Shown here piece after piece: positions 42,729 through 52,066 of a DNA stretch of 64,000 bases (position 1 is the first letter of the stretch; the number at the start of each line of letters is the position of its first letter). Origin of the DNA: Dyadobacter sp. 3J3 (GTDB lineage: Bacteria; Bacteroidota; Bacteroidia; Cytophagales; Spirosomataceae). The stretch covers positions 482,115-546,114 of the forward strand of contig NZ_VTOL01000004.1 in the NCBI RefSeq assembly GCF_009801115.1, read 5' to 3'. Both the position numbers and the translations under genes were made by a program. Below the pieces are notes generated by a model that did no database searches, was not told the origin of the DNA, and saw only the letters and a list, made by a program, of their open reading frames with translations.

Positions 42729-44186
42729 TCAAAAAGCAGAAATCCAGCCCATAATCCATTCAGGATTGAAAAATAATAAAATCACTGCTGCCAGAAAAAT
42801 ACCGGCAATGATTTTTCCAACAACAGATTCATCTGGTGAGGAGCTCGGCAAATTCGAATTTTTGAAAAATAATAGATAAGGCAATCTCAGATAATAAGCC
42901 AGTGCAACGGCTGCATTTAAAATTCCTCCGATCATCAGCCATAACATCCATGGAAATCCCTGGTCGTGATAACTATCCCAAAGTGCAGAAAATATCAGCC
43001 ATTTTGCTGTGAAACCTACGGTTGGCGGTAATCCGGCCAGAGCAATCATAACGACTGTCAGGGCACCAGAAATCCACATGTTTTGTTTTCCTAAACCTTC
43101 AAATGCCGATAATTCGGTTGTTGATTTTGGCTGCAATAAATCGATCAAAAAGAACGCTGCCATATTTACAACGAGATAAGATGCAGTATAAAAAACAGCT
43201 GTTTCGAACCCAAAGCGGCTATAAGATGCAACACCAACTAATAAATATCCTGCTTGTGCAATCGAAGAATAAGCCAATAATCGTCTTGCATTCGTCTGCC
43301 ACAAAGCAGCCACATTTCCAATTGTGATACTGATCAAAGCAATCCCGCCCAGTATCGGGAAATATTGCGCTGGTAATACAGACGCCAAACGCATTAAAAC
43401 CAGAATAACGGCTGCTTTTGGAGCCACGGAAAGAAATGAAACCAGGGGAGTAGGAGCGGCTTCATAAACATCAGGCGTCCAAACGTGGAATGGAACAAGA
43501 GATAATTTAAACAGTAAGCCAGCCAGCGTCATCAAAATCGAAGCGCTAATAACCAGATTCGAATTATTCATCAAACCTGCCGTTATTGCTTCACTTGTAA
43601 TATCCATGGTTCCGGTAAGTCCGTAGATCAGCGAAATTCCATAAAGCATGACTGCGGAACTTGCAGCACCAAAAAGTAAATATTTCAATCCACCTTCTGC
43701 CGCTTTTTTATACGGAGAAATCGCTACCAAAAGATAACTGCTGATCGAGATAAGTTCAAGAGACAGATAAATCGTCAGCAAATGAGTGGACATTGTCAGC
43801 AGATTTAGTCCGGTAACAGTCGCGATGAGTAAGGCGTTAAATTCAGGAGGGAAATCGTATTTTAAGATCCGTACATGGATAAGAGAAAAAATCCAGGCCA
43901 GAATGATCATTACTTTAAAAAACACCGCCTGATGATCCAGGAATAATAACGGATGAAACCGGAATGAAGGTTTATCATTCCATTGTCCCAAAACAAGGGT
44001 AAGTGCTATCAGGCTTCCTGCAAACGCAAGATTTTGAAGCCAAAAGGAGGCTTTCTTTTTTTCGAATTGTTTAAATAAAACTAATTCAGAAAAAAGAAAA
44101 AAACAGAAAAACACGGCCAGGAAAATCTCAGGAGCAATTCCTCCCAGGCTTTGGCGTATATGGATGAGTTGTTCGTTTAAGTTCAA
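42729..44186 (-). CDS. nuoN: NADH-quinone oxidoreductase subunit N
   Basis: A 485-residue antiporter-like complex I subunit with about 14 membrane helices. The NuoN signature is strong: SLELISISSYLLVAISPYKK, AEGGLKYLLFGAASSAVML, FKLSLVPFHVWTPDVYEAAP with its conserved lysine and histidine, and FTAKWLIFSALWDS. It pumps protons in the membrane arm of complex I. The start is a TTG codon at 44186; no ATG lies upstream in frame after the candidate promoter, and the family N-terminus begins here. Notably no other nuo gene is near: both flanking genes are on the plus strand, so nuoN is detached from nuoA-M. Confidence 0.93.
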   Translation of the reverse strand: MNLNEQLIHIRQSLGGIAPEIFLAVFFCFFLFSELVLFKQFEKKKASFWLQNLAFAGSLIALTLVLGQWNDKPSFRFHPLLFLDHQAVFFKVMIILAWIFSLIHVRILKYDFPPEFNALLIATVTGLNLLTMSTHLLTIYLSLELISISSYLLVAISPYKKAAEGGLKYLLFGAASSAVMLYGISLIYGLTGTMDITSEAITAGLMNNSNLVISASILMTLAGLLFKLSLVPFHVWTPDVYEAAPTPLVSFLSVAPKAAVILVLMRLASVLPAQYFPILGGIALISITIGNVAALWQTNARRLLAYSSIAQAGYLLVGVASYSRFGFETAVFYTASYLVVNMAAFFLIDLLQPKSTTELSAFEGLGKQNMWISGALTVVMIALAGLPPTVGFTAKWLIFSALWDSYHDQGFPWMLWLMIGGILNAAVALAYYLRLPYLLFFKNSNLPSSSPDESVVGKIIAGIFLAAVILLFFNPEWIMGWISAF

Positions 44187-44209
44187 AAGCGCGGGTACAA
44201 TTTTTTTGG

Positions 44210-44217
44210 CAAAAGTA
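44210..44217 (-). promoter_or_regulatory. Candidate -7 element for nuoN
   Basis: TACTTTTG on the minus strand matches TAnnTTTG exactly. It would start transcription about 17 nt before the TTG start codon, which supports that start. The -33 element is not evident. Confidence 0.4.
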
Positions 44218-44343
44218 CATAAAGATGGTAGGGAATCTAAGCGATTGAAAGGAATAAACCAATTTGTTTGTTGATTTCAATCTAAGTAATGAGATAACAT
44301 ACCACTGAAAAAGTCAAATTTACAGTATAAACTAAATCATCTT

Positions 44344-44979
44344 ATGAAAAATGTTCACCGGATTTTATTCATTGCAGCTTTATTTTTTACAATAAATGCA
44401 AAGGCCCAGGATTCCACCGGGCTCACGGGTACTCCGATAAAAGAAGTTCAGTACACAAGTGACAATTCACCTTACCTTACCCAGGAATGGTACAGAGGTT
44501 TGGTTCGGGATAAATCAGGGAAACCCTATGATGGTGTTTTACTTAATTATGACCTTGTAAAAGATCAAATTGTTTATAAAAATGATTCGAGTTCTTATGT
44601 TCTCGGACCGGAAATTGCAGAATTTAATATCCCGACCGGAACGGCACTTTATACTTTTAAACGTGGATTTCCGTCAGCTGCCGGATTAACCGACAAGAGC
44701 TTTTACCAGGTTTTGTATGATGGGAACACTAAGCTTTTAAAACACTTCAAAAAATCAGGAACCGGAGCGACAGAAGAAAGTCTTTATATTTTGAAAGGAG
44801 ATAAATTGAATCCGATTCAATTGAAAGACAGAAACAGTTTTCTGAAAGTGCTTTCTGATGAAAAGAACAAAATGCAATATGTGATTAAAGAAGAAAATCT
44901 GGATTTCGATGGCGCAGACGATGTCGCCAAACTTCTGGCTGAGTATGACGCTTACAAGGCGGGACGAGGAGGGAATTAA
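44344..44979 (+). CDS. Exported protein of unknown function
   Basis: A 211-residue protein with a Sec signal peptide (MKNVHRILFIAALFFTINAK, then AQ). The mature part is beta-rich at first (GLVRDKSGKPYDGVLLNYDL) and then charged and helical near the end (DDVAKLLAEYDAYKAG). No lipobox is present, so it is periplasmic or surface-exposed. I recognise no family, and the neighbours give no hint. A convergent terminator follows. Confidence 0.65.
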   Translation: MKNVHRILFIAALFFTINAKAQDSTGLTGTPIKEVQYTSDNSPYLTQEWYRGLVRDKSGKPYDGVLLNYDLVKDQIVYKNDSSSYVLGPEIAEFNIPTGTALYTFKRGFPSAAGLTDKSFYQVLYDGNTKLLKHFKKSGTGATEESLYILKGDKLNPIQLKDRNSFLKVLSDEKNKMQYVIKEENLDFDGADDVAKLLAEYDAYKAGRGGN

Positions 44980-45001
44980 TTTTCTGTATAGTGCAATAGA
45001 A

Positions 45002-45039
45002 AAAGCCTGAACTGAGTTTACTCTCAATTCAGGCTTTCT
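45002..45039. terminator. Terminator between convergent genes
   Basis: AAAGCCTGAA (45002-45011) pairs perfectly with TTCAGGCTTT (45028-45037); short A and T runs flank it. It serves the two exported-protein genes that face each other here. Confidence 0.75.
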
Positions 45040-45058
45040 CTTAATATCGGTTTAAATC

Positions 45059-45547
45059 TTACTGCGCCGCGTCCTCGATTTTCTTTTTCTTTTTGGTGAA
45101 AACATAAACAACACCGAAATGACTTTTCAAAACACCACTGTCAAATTTATCTTTCACGTAAGGATTTAATTCCAGCGCTAGTTGAATATTCCGGTTTTGT
45201 GGCAAAGGCTTGATGCGAACCCCGACATTCAAAGAATATCCATCCACCGTTACCAGATCGGCACTTGAATCAGCGATACGGTACAAGGGATTTAGTCGTA
45301 CACCTCCGCCAATATACCATTGTGTTATTTCTCCTCTTTTGAAATTAATCATCGGAAGAATATCAACACTAAGGCTGCTGAACAATGAGTTTGTTTGGAA
45401 ACGACCATCTACCCAAAATATCTTTCTCGGATTAGTACTTATCGTCAACAAATTACTCCAGGGATAATAACCCACCGATCCTTGCGCCATTAATCCCTCA
45501 CGGCCGCAAACTAAAAAAAACACAATCAGGATCAGAAGTCGCTTCAT
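45059..45547 (-). CDS. Exported protein, possible small outer-membrane beta-barrel
   Basis: A 162-residue protein with signal peptide MKRLLILIVFFLVCGREGLMAQ. Alternating hydrophobic/polar strands dominate: TISTNPRKIFWVDGRFQTNS, QWYIGGGVRLNPLYRIADSS, GYSLNVGVRIKPLPQNRNIQ and SHFGVVYVFTKKKKK. This pattern suits a small barrel with a C-terminal aromatic strand, though the tail adds a lysine-rich stretch (KKKKKIEDAAQ). The family is unknown to me. It is 50 bp upstream of ffh on the same strand. Confidence 0.6.
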   Translation of the reverse strand: MKRLLILIVFFLVCGREGLMAQGSVGYYPWSNLLTISTNPRKIFWVDGRFQTNSLFSSLSVDILPMINFKRGEITQWYIGGGVRLNPLYRIADSSADLVTVDGYSLNVGVRIKPLPQNRNIQLALELNPYVKDKFDSGVLKSHFGVVYVFTKKKKKIEDAAQ

Positions 45548-45596
45548 GGATAAAATTGATGTTGAAAATTAAATGCTTTACAGTATTAAAATGAGA

Positions 45597-46919
45597 TTAG
45601 CGGCGTAATGCTTTGCTCATTTTTCCGGCTGCCTGCATCGTATTCATTTTCTTCATCATCTTACGCATTTCATCGAACTGCTTCAAAAGATTATTTACCT
45701 GCAAAATTGAGGTTCCGCTACCCGTTGCAATACGTTTTTTGCGACTTCCATCGATCAAATCGGGATTTTCACGTTCCTTTTTTGTCATCGATTGAATAAT
45801 AGCTTCAATCGGTTTGAATGATTCGTTGTCAATGTTCACATCTTTCATGGCAGTTCCCATTCCAGGAATCATACCGATCAGATCTTTCACATTACCCATT
45901 TTCTTGATCTGCTGAAGCTGGCCCAAAAAGTCGTCGAAATCAAATTTGTTCTGACGCATTTTTGCGTTGATGCGCTTTGCTTCATCTTCGTCAAATGCCT
46001 GTTGCGCACGTTCAACCAAAGAAATAACATCACCCATCCCAAGAATCCTGCTCGCCATACGATCAGGGTAAAAGGAATCAAGGGCTTCCATTTTTTCCCC
46101 AGTACTGATGTATTTAATAGGCTTATCAACAATCTGACGGATCGAAAGGGCCGCACCACCGCGGGCGTCACCATCTAATTTGGTAAGTACAACACCATCA
46201 AAATTCAAGCGTTCGTTGAAAGTTTTGGCAGTATTTACAGCATCCTGCCCCGTCATGGAATCCACAACGAAAAGAATTTCGGAAGGTTTTACGGCAGACT
46301 TGATATCTTCCACTTCCTGCATCATCACCTCATCCACAGCCAAACGACCGGCTGTATCGACGATGACAATTTTCTTACCGATTTTTCTTGCGTAAGCAAC
46401 TGCGTTAGTAGCAATTTCAACCGCGCTTTTATTATCTGGTTCAGAATAAACCTCAACACCAACTTGCTCTCCAAGAACTTTCAACTGGTCAATCGCAGCA
46501 GGACGATACACGTCGCAGGCTACCAGAAGTACTTGTCTGCCTTGTTTTTTCAACAATGCAGACAATTTTCCGGAGAAAGTCGTTTTACCGGAACCTTGCA
46601 AACCTGCAATCAGAATAACAGCAGGATCTCCCTTGATGTTGATTCCTTCCGCTTGCCCGCCCATTAATTCAGTAAGTTCTTCCTGAACAATTTTGACGAA
46701 CATCTGACCCGGTTCTACGGATATCAATATTTTCCGGTCCAGTGCTTTTTCTCTGATCCGGTCTGTAATATCTTTTGCAATCTTAAAATTTACGTCGGCA
46801 TCAACCAACGCTTTACGAACCTCTTTTGTAGTAGCGGCAACGTTTATATCAGAAATGCGATCCTTCCCTTTTAAAGTACGAAAGGCATTGTTTAGCTTAT
46901 CCTGTAAGTTTTCAAACAT
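45597..46919 (-). CDS. ffh: Signal recognition particle protein Ffh
   Basis: A 440-residue SRP54 GTPase of usual length. The N domain starts MFENLQDKLNNAFRTLKGKD. The G domain has GLQGSGKTTFSGKLSALLKK (G1), DVYRPAAIDQLKVLG, DTAGRLAVDEVMMQE (G3), and TKLDGDARGGAALSIRQI (G4). The methionine-rich M domain follows (LGQLQQIKKMGNVKDLIGMI, and QFDEMRKMMKKMNTMQAAGK), which binds 4.5S RNA and signal sequences. Ffh targets inner-membrane proteins to the Sec translocon with FtsY. A perfect -7 element lies 44 bp upstream. Confidence 0.97.
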   Translation of the reverse strand: MFENLQDKLNNAFRTLKGKDRISDINVAATTKEVRKALVDADVNFKIAKDITDRIREKALDRKILISVEPGQMFVKIVQEELTELMGGQAEGINIKGDPAVILIAGLQGSGKTTFSGKLSALLKKQGRQVLLVACDVYRPAAIDQLKVLGEQVGVEVYSEPDNKSAVEIATNAVAYARKIGKKIVIVDTAGRLAVDEVMMQEVEDIKSAVKPSEILFVVDSMTGQDAVNTAKTFNERLNFDGVVLTKLDGDARGGAALSIRQIVDKPIKYISTGEKMEALDSFYPDRMASRILGMGDVISLVERAQQAFDEDEAKRINAKMRQNKFDFDDFLGQLQQIKKMGNVKDLIGMIPGMGTAMKDVNIDNESFKPIEAIIQSMTKKERENPDLIDGSRKKRIATGSGTSILQVNNLLKQFDEMRKMMKKMNTMQAAGKMSKALRR

Positions 46920-46962
46920 AAATTGGTATGGATGAGATCGGAACTTGAATTGAAATAATTCA

Positions 46963-46970
46963 CAAAGGTA
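46963..46970 (-). promoter_or_regulatory. Candidate -7 element for ffh
   Basis: TACCTTTG on the minus strand matches TAnnTTTG exactly, giving a leader of about 38 nt. It lies just beyond the terminator of the preceding mscS-like gene. Confidence 0.45.
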
Positions 46971-46975
46971 TAAAT

Positions 46976-47012
46976 AAAAAGAGGAGTACAGGAAAGTTCA
47001 TTCCCGTACTCC
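46976..47012 (-). terminator. Terminator of the mscS-like gene
   Basis: GGAGTAC (46983-46989) pairs with GTACTCC (47006-47012), and the inner GGAA and TTCC extend the stem with one mismatch. On the minus strand it runs into CTCTTTTTATTT, 41 bp after the stop codon at 47053. Confidence 0.65.
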
Positions 47013-47052
47013 ATCATTTTATTCGATTTTTACTTATATAATTGATGAAATG

Positions 47053-47865
47053 TCATTGTTTTAGTGCCACACTTAGCTCAGCTGGTTTTGGTGCGCCAAT
47101 TCCATCTGCTGCATATTGTTTGCTGATTCCCTCATTTACATAGTAATAGGTATCCCAGTAATTTTCACTTAGTGTCCAGACACGCACGTCAAAGAAAATT
47201 GCGTTTTCCGTTAATTTCGTAACTAAAATATCATGTTCAACATCTTTCAAAGCAGTTGGACAGGCATTTGTAACTTTTCTGATTGATGCTCTGATCGCAT
47301 CCACACCATTTTGACTGCCGGCTGCAAAAACCATATCAACCCGTATTTTTCCTTTTGTTGAAATATTAGTAATCGGCGCTGTCGATAATGCTCCGTTTGG
47401 AAGAATAATCGTTTTGTTATCAACAGTGACCAGGATTGTATTAAAAATCTGGATTGCTTCTACCACACCTGTAAATCCTTGTGCATTAATCAAATCCCCA
47501 ACCCGGTATGGTTTGAAAATGAGAATTAAAACGCCTCCCGCAAAATTACCCAGACTACCCTGCAAGGCAAAACCAACGGCCAAACTGGCTGCTCCAAGTA
47601 CTGCAACAAAAGACGTAGTTTGAATGCCCAGAATCCCTGCAATACTTAAAAGAAGCATTACATTCAGCATCACACTGATCAGTGAATTCAGGAATGGCTG
47701 AACATCACGGTCAACGTGCCGTTTATCCATTAATCCACTTACCATTGAAGTGATTTTTCCAATAACAATCCGTCCTATGATAAGAACCAGGATTGCTAAT
47801 AAAATTTTGCCGCCATACTCGGATGCCGTGGCAATGATCTGAGCCTTGATAAGGTCGTAATTCAT
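47053..47865 (-). CDS. Small-conductance mechanosensitive channel (MscS family)
   Basis: A 270-residue MscS. Three N-terminal helices include IIATASEYGGKILLAILVL and the pore-lining third helix TSFVAVLGAASLAVGFALQG SLGNFAGGVLILIF region with its Gly/Ala packing. The beta domain reads FKPYRVGDLINAQGFTGVVE, and TVDNKTIILPNGALSTAPI is the conserved MscS box. It releases solutes at the inner membrane during osmotic downshock. No accessory domains are present. It has its own terminator. Confidence 0.93.
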   Translation of the reverse strand: MNYDLIKAQIIATASEYGGKILLAILVLIIGRIVIGKITSMVSGLMDKRHVDRDVQPFLNSLISVMLNVMLLLSIAGILGIQTTSFVAVLGAASLAVGFALQGSLGNFAGGVLILIFKPYRVGDLINAQGFTGVVEAIQIFNTILVTVDNKTIILPNGALSTAPITNISTKGKIRVDMVFAAGSQNGVDAIRASIRKVTNACPTALKDVEHDILVTKLTENAIFFDVRVWTLSENYWDTYYYVNEGISKQYAADGIGAPKPAELSVALKQ

Positions 47866-47976
47866 AATTTTGAGATAGAGAATATAAATGGTTTACTTTC
47901 CGGGTTTAGACAAAGAAATATCTGTTAAGTCACAGGGGCTGGAAAATAAAATATTTTATAATCTTAAACACATCCT

Positions 47977-48020
47977 TAAAAGTCAGCGGGATAATTTTAT
48001 CGTTATCCCGCTGACTTTTA
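47977..48020. terminator. Terminator at the end of the PepSY/TonB-receptor operon
   Basis: TAAAAGTCAGCGGGATAA (47977-47994) pairs perfectly with TTATCCCGCTGACTTTTA (48003-48020) around an 8-nt loop. It is 2 bp after the PepSY stop codon; A/T flanks make it usable from both strands. Confidence 0.9.
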
Positions 48021-48022
48021 AA

Positions 48023-49594
48023 TTATTTGATTTTTATAAAAATAAGAAGTCCCAGAATGCTGATAAGTAAAACGCTCATAGCGGCGGCCGTCATGATACC
48101 ATCCCGCATATTTTTACCTAGAAAATCCAGATAACTGAATTTGTGTAAAAACGCGAAACTGAAACCTTCTTTTCGTGCACCGTCATTAACTTTTGTGGAA
48201 AGTCTGCCGGTCGTTGTTTCGATATAGTATGCGATGTGATCCGGTGTATCGTAGGAAAGTTTTACAACAGGCAGGCGTTTATTTACAAAGCCATATTCTC
48301 CGGCAAATTTCGTGATCAGTTTTGTATCCAGAATAGAAGCCTCGGAAATTGTAGAATTTGAACTTGTCTCCATTTCCGCACAGCAGGCTTCCGCACTACT
48401 ATTTTCCATACTCGAAAATCTGTTTGCTAAAAACCTGGCATATTTAAAGTTGCCATCTGGGAGTAGTTTTCCATTCTCAATATGTACATAATCAACTTTT
48501 GTTGTGTTGGTCTCTTCATCTTTTCTGGTGATTTGCCAGAAAATATTTTCTCCCCATTTGGCAAGCGAGATATTAGAAATGCCGCTAAGATCAATCATCG
48601 CTGCTTTTTCAATTTTATCCGTCCTGATGATCGGCTCGTAAACAAATTTTAAACGTTCATCCGGTGTGAACTTCTGAATGGCGTGATAGGCGCCTGAAAA
48701 TGCAAAAGTGAAAGTCACAATACTTGACCAAAGTCCGATGGAACGGTGATATTTTCTTAATAAACTCTTTGAATTTCCACGTTTGGCCTGCTTGAATTTT
48801 TTCCACATCAAACCATAAATAACCAAACCTGCTACGGCTGAGAAAACGATAATACCAAGGAAAAATAACATCGCAATAATCCTGACGGAATTATTGGCAA
48901 TCATATCCATAAAACCCCAGTCATGGAAAGTGCTGAAAACCCAGATAAATATTTTTCTGCCCGAGTCGTTAAATGTAGCAAAACGACTTTGGCCGGTTTC
49001 GACATACACATCCATTTTATCGGCCCGGTCAAAGCTGACTTTGTAAACCGGTAAAAACCTATTCACGAATTTATACTGATCTGTAAATTCAGTAAGATAA
49101 GTAATCGAATTAATTTTGGATTTCTGGTCGCTGAGCATAAAACGTGCCATGTTTTCAGCAAATTTTTTATCGCCGTCAGCTAGTTCTTTTCCAGTGGCGG
49201 TGTTATAATAATGCAGGTTGTTTTTGGCATCTTTTACCTGGTAATAATTATTGTTGTCAAACTTCACCAGTCGAAAGTTTTTGAAAGACAATAGGTTATT
49301 TTGATCCAAAACCTGAGGCAGTGAAAGTTTTAAACTTTGATTGTCTACCATCTCCGATTTATAAAACTCATTAGGTATTGAAACCTTGAACCAATGAGAC
49401 ATGAACGGGTGCATAATACCCGAGGCTGTCCAGAAAATGGTAGGTACAATCGCCATCAGTCCCAGAATTCTGTGCCAGCGATAAATATTTCTCCGTATTA
49501 ATTTGTTAACCTTTTTGTTGAAAGAATCCTGTTGAGAGATATTATTTATAGCAGAATCTGCCTGAAAAGACAAAATCTTTGATTTGTTTTCCAT
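48023..49594 (-). CDS. PepSY-domain transmembrane protein (PiuB-like), probable metal-uptake partner
   Basis: A 523-residue membrane protein with four or more helices and two periplasmic PepSY-like regions. The first helix carries histidine in NIYRWHRILGLMAIVPTIFW, and the third has KYHRSIGLWSSIVTFTFAFS, the haem-ligating-type W/YHR motifs of the PiuB/PepSY_TM family. Repeated KVSFDRADKMDVYVETGQSR and KLSYDTPDHIAYYIETTTGR are PepSY-type strands. Such proteins are thought to be ferric or cupric reductases for TonB-dependent uptake. A periplasmic loop contains AEACCAEMETSS, a possible metal-binding Cys-Cys site that I do not recall from the family. The start is 5 bp after the TonB-receptor stop, indicating an operon. 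Confidence 0.85.
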   Translation of the reverse strand: MENKSKILSFQADSAINNISQQDSFNKKVNKLIRRNIYRWHRILGLMAIVPTIFWTASGIMHPFMSHWFKVSIPNEFYKSEMVDNQSLKLSLPQVLDQNNLLSFKNFRLVKFDNNNYYQVKDAKNNLHYYNTATGKELADGDKKFAENMARFMLSDQKSKINSITYLTEFTDQYKFVNRFLPVYKVSFDRADKMDVYVETGQSRFATFNDSGRKIFIWVFSTFHDWGFMDMIANNSVRIIAMLFFLGIIVFSAVAGLVIYGLMWKKFKQAKRGNSKSLLRKYHRSIGLWSSIVTFTFAFSGAYHAIQKFTPDERLKFVYEPIIRTDKIEKAAMIDLSGISNISLAKWGENIFWQITRKDEETNTTKVDYVHIENGKLLPDGNFKYARFLANRFSSMENSSAEACCAEMETSSNSTISEASILDTKLITKFAGEYGFVNKRLPVVKLSYDTPDHIAYYIETTTGRLSTKVNDGARKEGFSFAFLHKFSYLDFLGKNMRDGIMTAAAMSVLLISILGLLIFIKIK

Positions 49595-49599
49595 GGTGA

Positions 49600-51939
49600 T
49601 TATCGTTTACCGTTGAAATTGTATTGAATGCCCATAATGAAAGTCCGGGGAGCGGCTGCATTGTAGGTTGTTCTGTCGGTGGCATTATTTCCTCGTGTCG
49701 CATTTGTGGCATATAGGACATCGGTCAGGTTAAGAATATTGGTAAAAACTTCAATGGCTTTCCAATGGTAGCCAACCCTGAAATTCAAAACATTATAACC
49801 TTCATAACGAACTGTATTGACCTGATTTTGATAATAACCCGCCACATGCTGCCATTCCATGGAAGCCCGGAAGTTTTTGAACCAGTTTGGGTAATAGGTA
49901 AACTCGGAGTTCCAGATCCAGCGAGGTGATGAAGGCATATCCTTACCATTTACATTTTTGATCGCATCGGCTTCACGGTTACTCAAAATAAATTCTTCAT
50001 AGCGGTGAATCGCCGTTGTACCGCCAAAACGGAAGAAATATTCTTTGCTTGGTTTGTAAGTAAGGCCAAATTCAATACCTCGGTGAAGCGTTTTTCCGGC
50101 GGATTGATAATCGTAAGAATTATCTGGCAGACGAACATTTAAAAGCTCGTTCCTTCCATTCATTTGGTAAAATGCTACGTCGAGATAGACCTGGTTTTCC
50201 AGCATAGAAGCCCATCCGCCGATTTCAGCATTGTTAAATTGTGCCGGTTGAAGATTGTAATAGAACAAATCCCCGTTTGGAAGCGGTGTGGTACGTTTTC
50301 TGAAAATGGATGTCAAACCGGGAGGTGAAAAGCCACGGGAATAATTGGCATACAATCCTTTACCTTTTCCTAAATCATAAGTAACTCCGATTTTTGGTGT
50401 AAACTGACTGTACGATTTATTCCCAGACGTGCTGTCAAGATAATTGGTATAGTTAAATGCCATCCGGTCGTAAGGAAGTCCGGCAGAAAAGCGAAGTTTT
50501 GAGACAGGTTCAAAATCATATTGTGCATAAAGTGCCGAATTCTTTATGTCAGCTTGATAATCCGAATTACGTATATCCGGGCGTTCCTTTACAATGGTAT
50601 ATTTTTCAACCGATTTCTTATCGGCTCTTAACTGCGCTGCCAGGTCAATCTGGTACGACCAATAAGTGGATGGTGAAAAATCCAGTACTGTTCCGGCAAT
50701 CAGTTTGGAATTCATAAAGTTAAACCGCTGGCTATGCTGTGCGATCAATCCGATGCTCTTGAAATTGCTGGAATTAATTTCTCCCTTTGCAGTCGCTTGT
50801 CCGCTTACCCATTTGATACCATAACTTGGATTCTGACCATGCTCATTTTTTCTGGCAAATGCTGTCACAAAAGTTTGTGACCCATTATTCCAGTCTTTTT
50901 CATAAGTCAGTCTTGTGCGCAGCGCTTTTGATTTCCGATATGTAAAATCGGTAGTGCTTACGTATTGGCGCGAATAAAAGGCGGTACTGTCGACACTTCC
51001 GCTGGTCTGGGAATCATAATAGCTATATGCAAAAGTGTAGATTAAGCGGGAAGAAGGCGTGAATTGATATTCCAGACGCGTATTAATCGAATTTTTGTCG
51101 TAGTCTGAATTTTTCATCCAGCTATTGGTTTGTTTGGAAGTAAAACCGCCAACATACACTCCGAATTTTCCAACCGTTCCACCGGCGCCATATTGTAACC
51201 GGCGGTATCCCCACTGGTCAGCCTGAATTCCAATTTTTGCAGTCGGAACCGAAGTTGGTCTTTGTGTGATATAATTGATTGCGCCACCCACAGCTTCCGG
51301 ACCGTAAATCGATGAAACCGGGCCTTTCACAACTTCAATAGAACTGATCGCAAATTGATTAAATTCTAAAATGGAATTATGGTTAAAAACGCCCATCGGT
51401 CGAATCGGGATGCCATCTTCCATGTAAAGAAAATAAGCATTGGTTGTAAAAGGCTGTCGGATGGACATTGAATGCTGCTCATTTCCCAGGTTCACCATCA
51501 TGACGCCCGGGACTTTATTGATCAGTTCAACCATTGCTGTGGCCTTTGCTTCTTCAATCATTTTCGGCGTTAGTTTTGAAATCGCAATAGGCGATTCTGT
51601 CCGTAAACTTGCTTCTCTGTTTCCCGTTACAATGACGGATTGAAGATTTTCAACGGCCGGTTCAAGAGCAATCCTTAGTGGTTGGTTGTTTTTTACAGCG
51701 ACTTTAATTGTGTTATATCCGACGCTCGAAATTGTTAAAATGCTGGTTTCCGGCAAATTCGGTAATATAAAGCTTCCGACATGATTCGTTGTTGTTCCGC
51801 CAACGGATGTTTGAACCGTTGCGCCGATAATGGGTTCTTTGGTTTGCGCGTCAAATACTTTTCCTGTTGTATTTTGTGCAAAGGAATTGACTGCGAGTAA
51901 TAAAACGACTGTTATTGCCAGTAATATTTTTTGTTTCAT
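49600..51939 (-). CDS. TonB-dependent outer-membrane receptor, metal/siderophore type
   Basis: A 779-residue receptor from ATG 51939 (the frame extends 24 codons further, but MKQKILLAITVVLLLAVNSF is the obvious signal peptide). A CarboxypepD_reg-like domain follows (TTGKVFDAQTKEPIIGATVQ). The plug has SVIVTGNREASLRTESPIAI, SSIEVVKGPVSSIYGPEAVG and GGAINYIT. The barrel ends in TFIMGIQYNFNGKR. GNEQHSMSIRQP and YLMEDGIPIRPMG-like segments fit siderophore- or metal-type receptors. The substrate is unknown; the coupled PepSY gene and the two CNGKC-motif genes upstream argue for iron or copper. No metal-responsive operator such as a Fur box was recognised. Confidence 0.92.
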   Translation of the reverse strand: MKQKILLAITVVLLLAVNSFAQNTTGKVFDAQTKEPIIGATVQTSVGGTTTNHVGSFILPNLPETSILTISSVGYNTIKVAVKNNQPLRIALEPAVENLQSVIVTGNREASLRTESPIAISKLTPKMIEEAKATAMVELINKVPGVMMVNLGNEQHSMSIRQPFTTNAYFLYMEDGIPIRPMGVFNHNSILEFNQFAISSIEVVKGPVSSIYGPEAVGGAINYITQRPTSVPTAKIGIQADQWGYRRLQYGAGGTVGKFGVYVGGFTSKQTNSWMKNSDYDKNSINTRLEYQFTPSSRLIYTFAYSYYDSQTSGSVDSTAFYSRQYVSTTDFTYRKSKALRTRLTYEKDWNNGSQTFVTAFARKNEHGQNPSYGIKWVSGQATAKGEINSSNFKSIGLIAQHSQRFNFMNSKLIAGTVLDFSPSTYWSYQIDLAAQLRADKKSVEKYTIVKERPDIRNSDYQADIKNSALYAQYDFEPVSKLRFSAGLPYDRMAFNYTNYLDSTSGNKSYSQFTPKIGVTYDLGKGKGLYANYSRGFSPPGLTSIFRKRTTPLPNGDLFYYNLQPAQFNNAEIGGWASMLENQVYLDVAFYQMNGRNELLNVRLPDNSYDYQSAGKTLHRGIEFGLTYKPSKEYFFRFGGTTAIHRYEEFILSNREADAIKNVNGKDMPSSPRWIWNSEFTYYPNWFKNFRASMEWQHVAGYYQNQVNTVRYEGYNVLNFRVGYHWKAIEVFTNILNLTDVLYATNATRGNNATDRTTYNAAAPRTFIMGIQYNFNGKR

Positions 51940-52066
51940 TTCTGAAATGATTGACTTTCGGATGTAAGAAATAAGGGTACAATATTCCCGCGAGGGATTC
52001 TGGTACTGCATAAAATGAAAAGTTTTTTATCATCTCAGTGCTAACTTTTGAGACAATAAAAGCTGT

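Noticed and set aside
42703..42777. 24-codon frame MSRFYAWYLSK... after the 55-residue gene
   Set aside because: Too short and overlaps the end of nuoN on the other strand.
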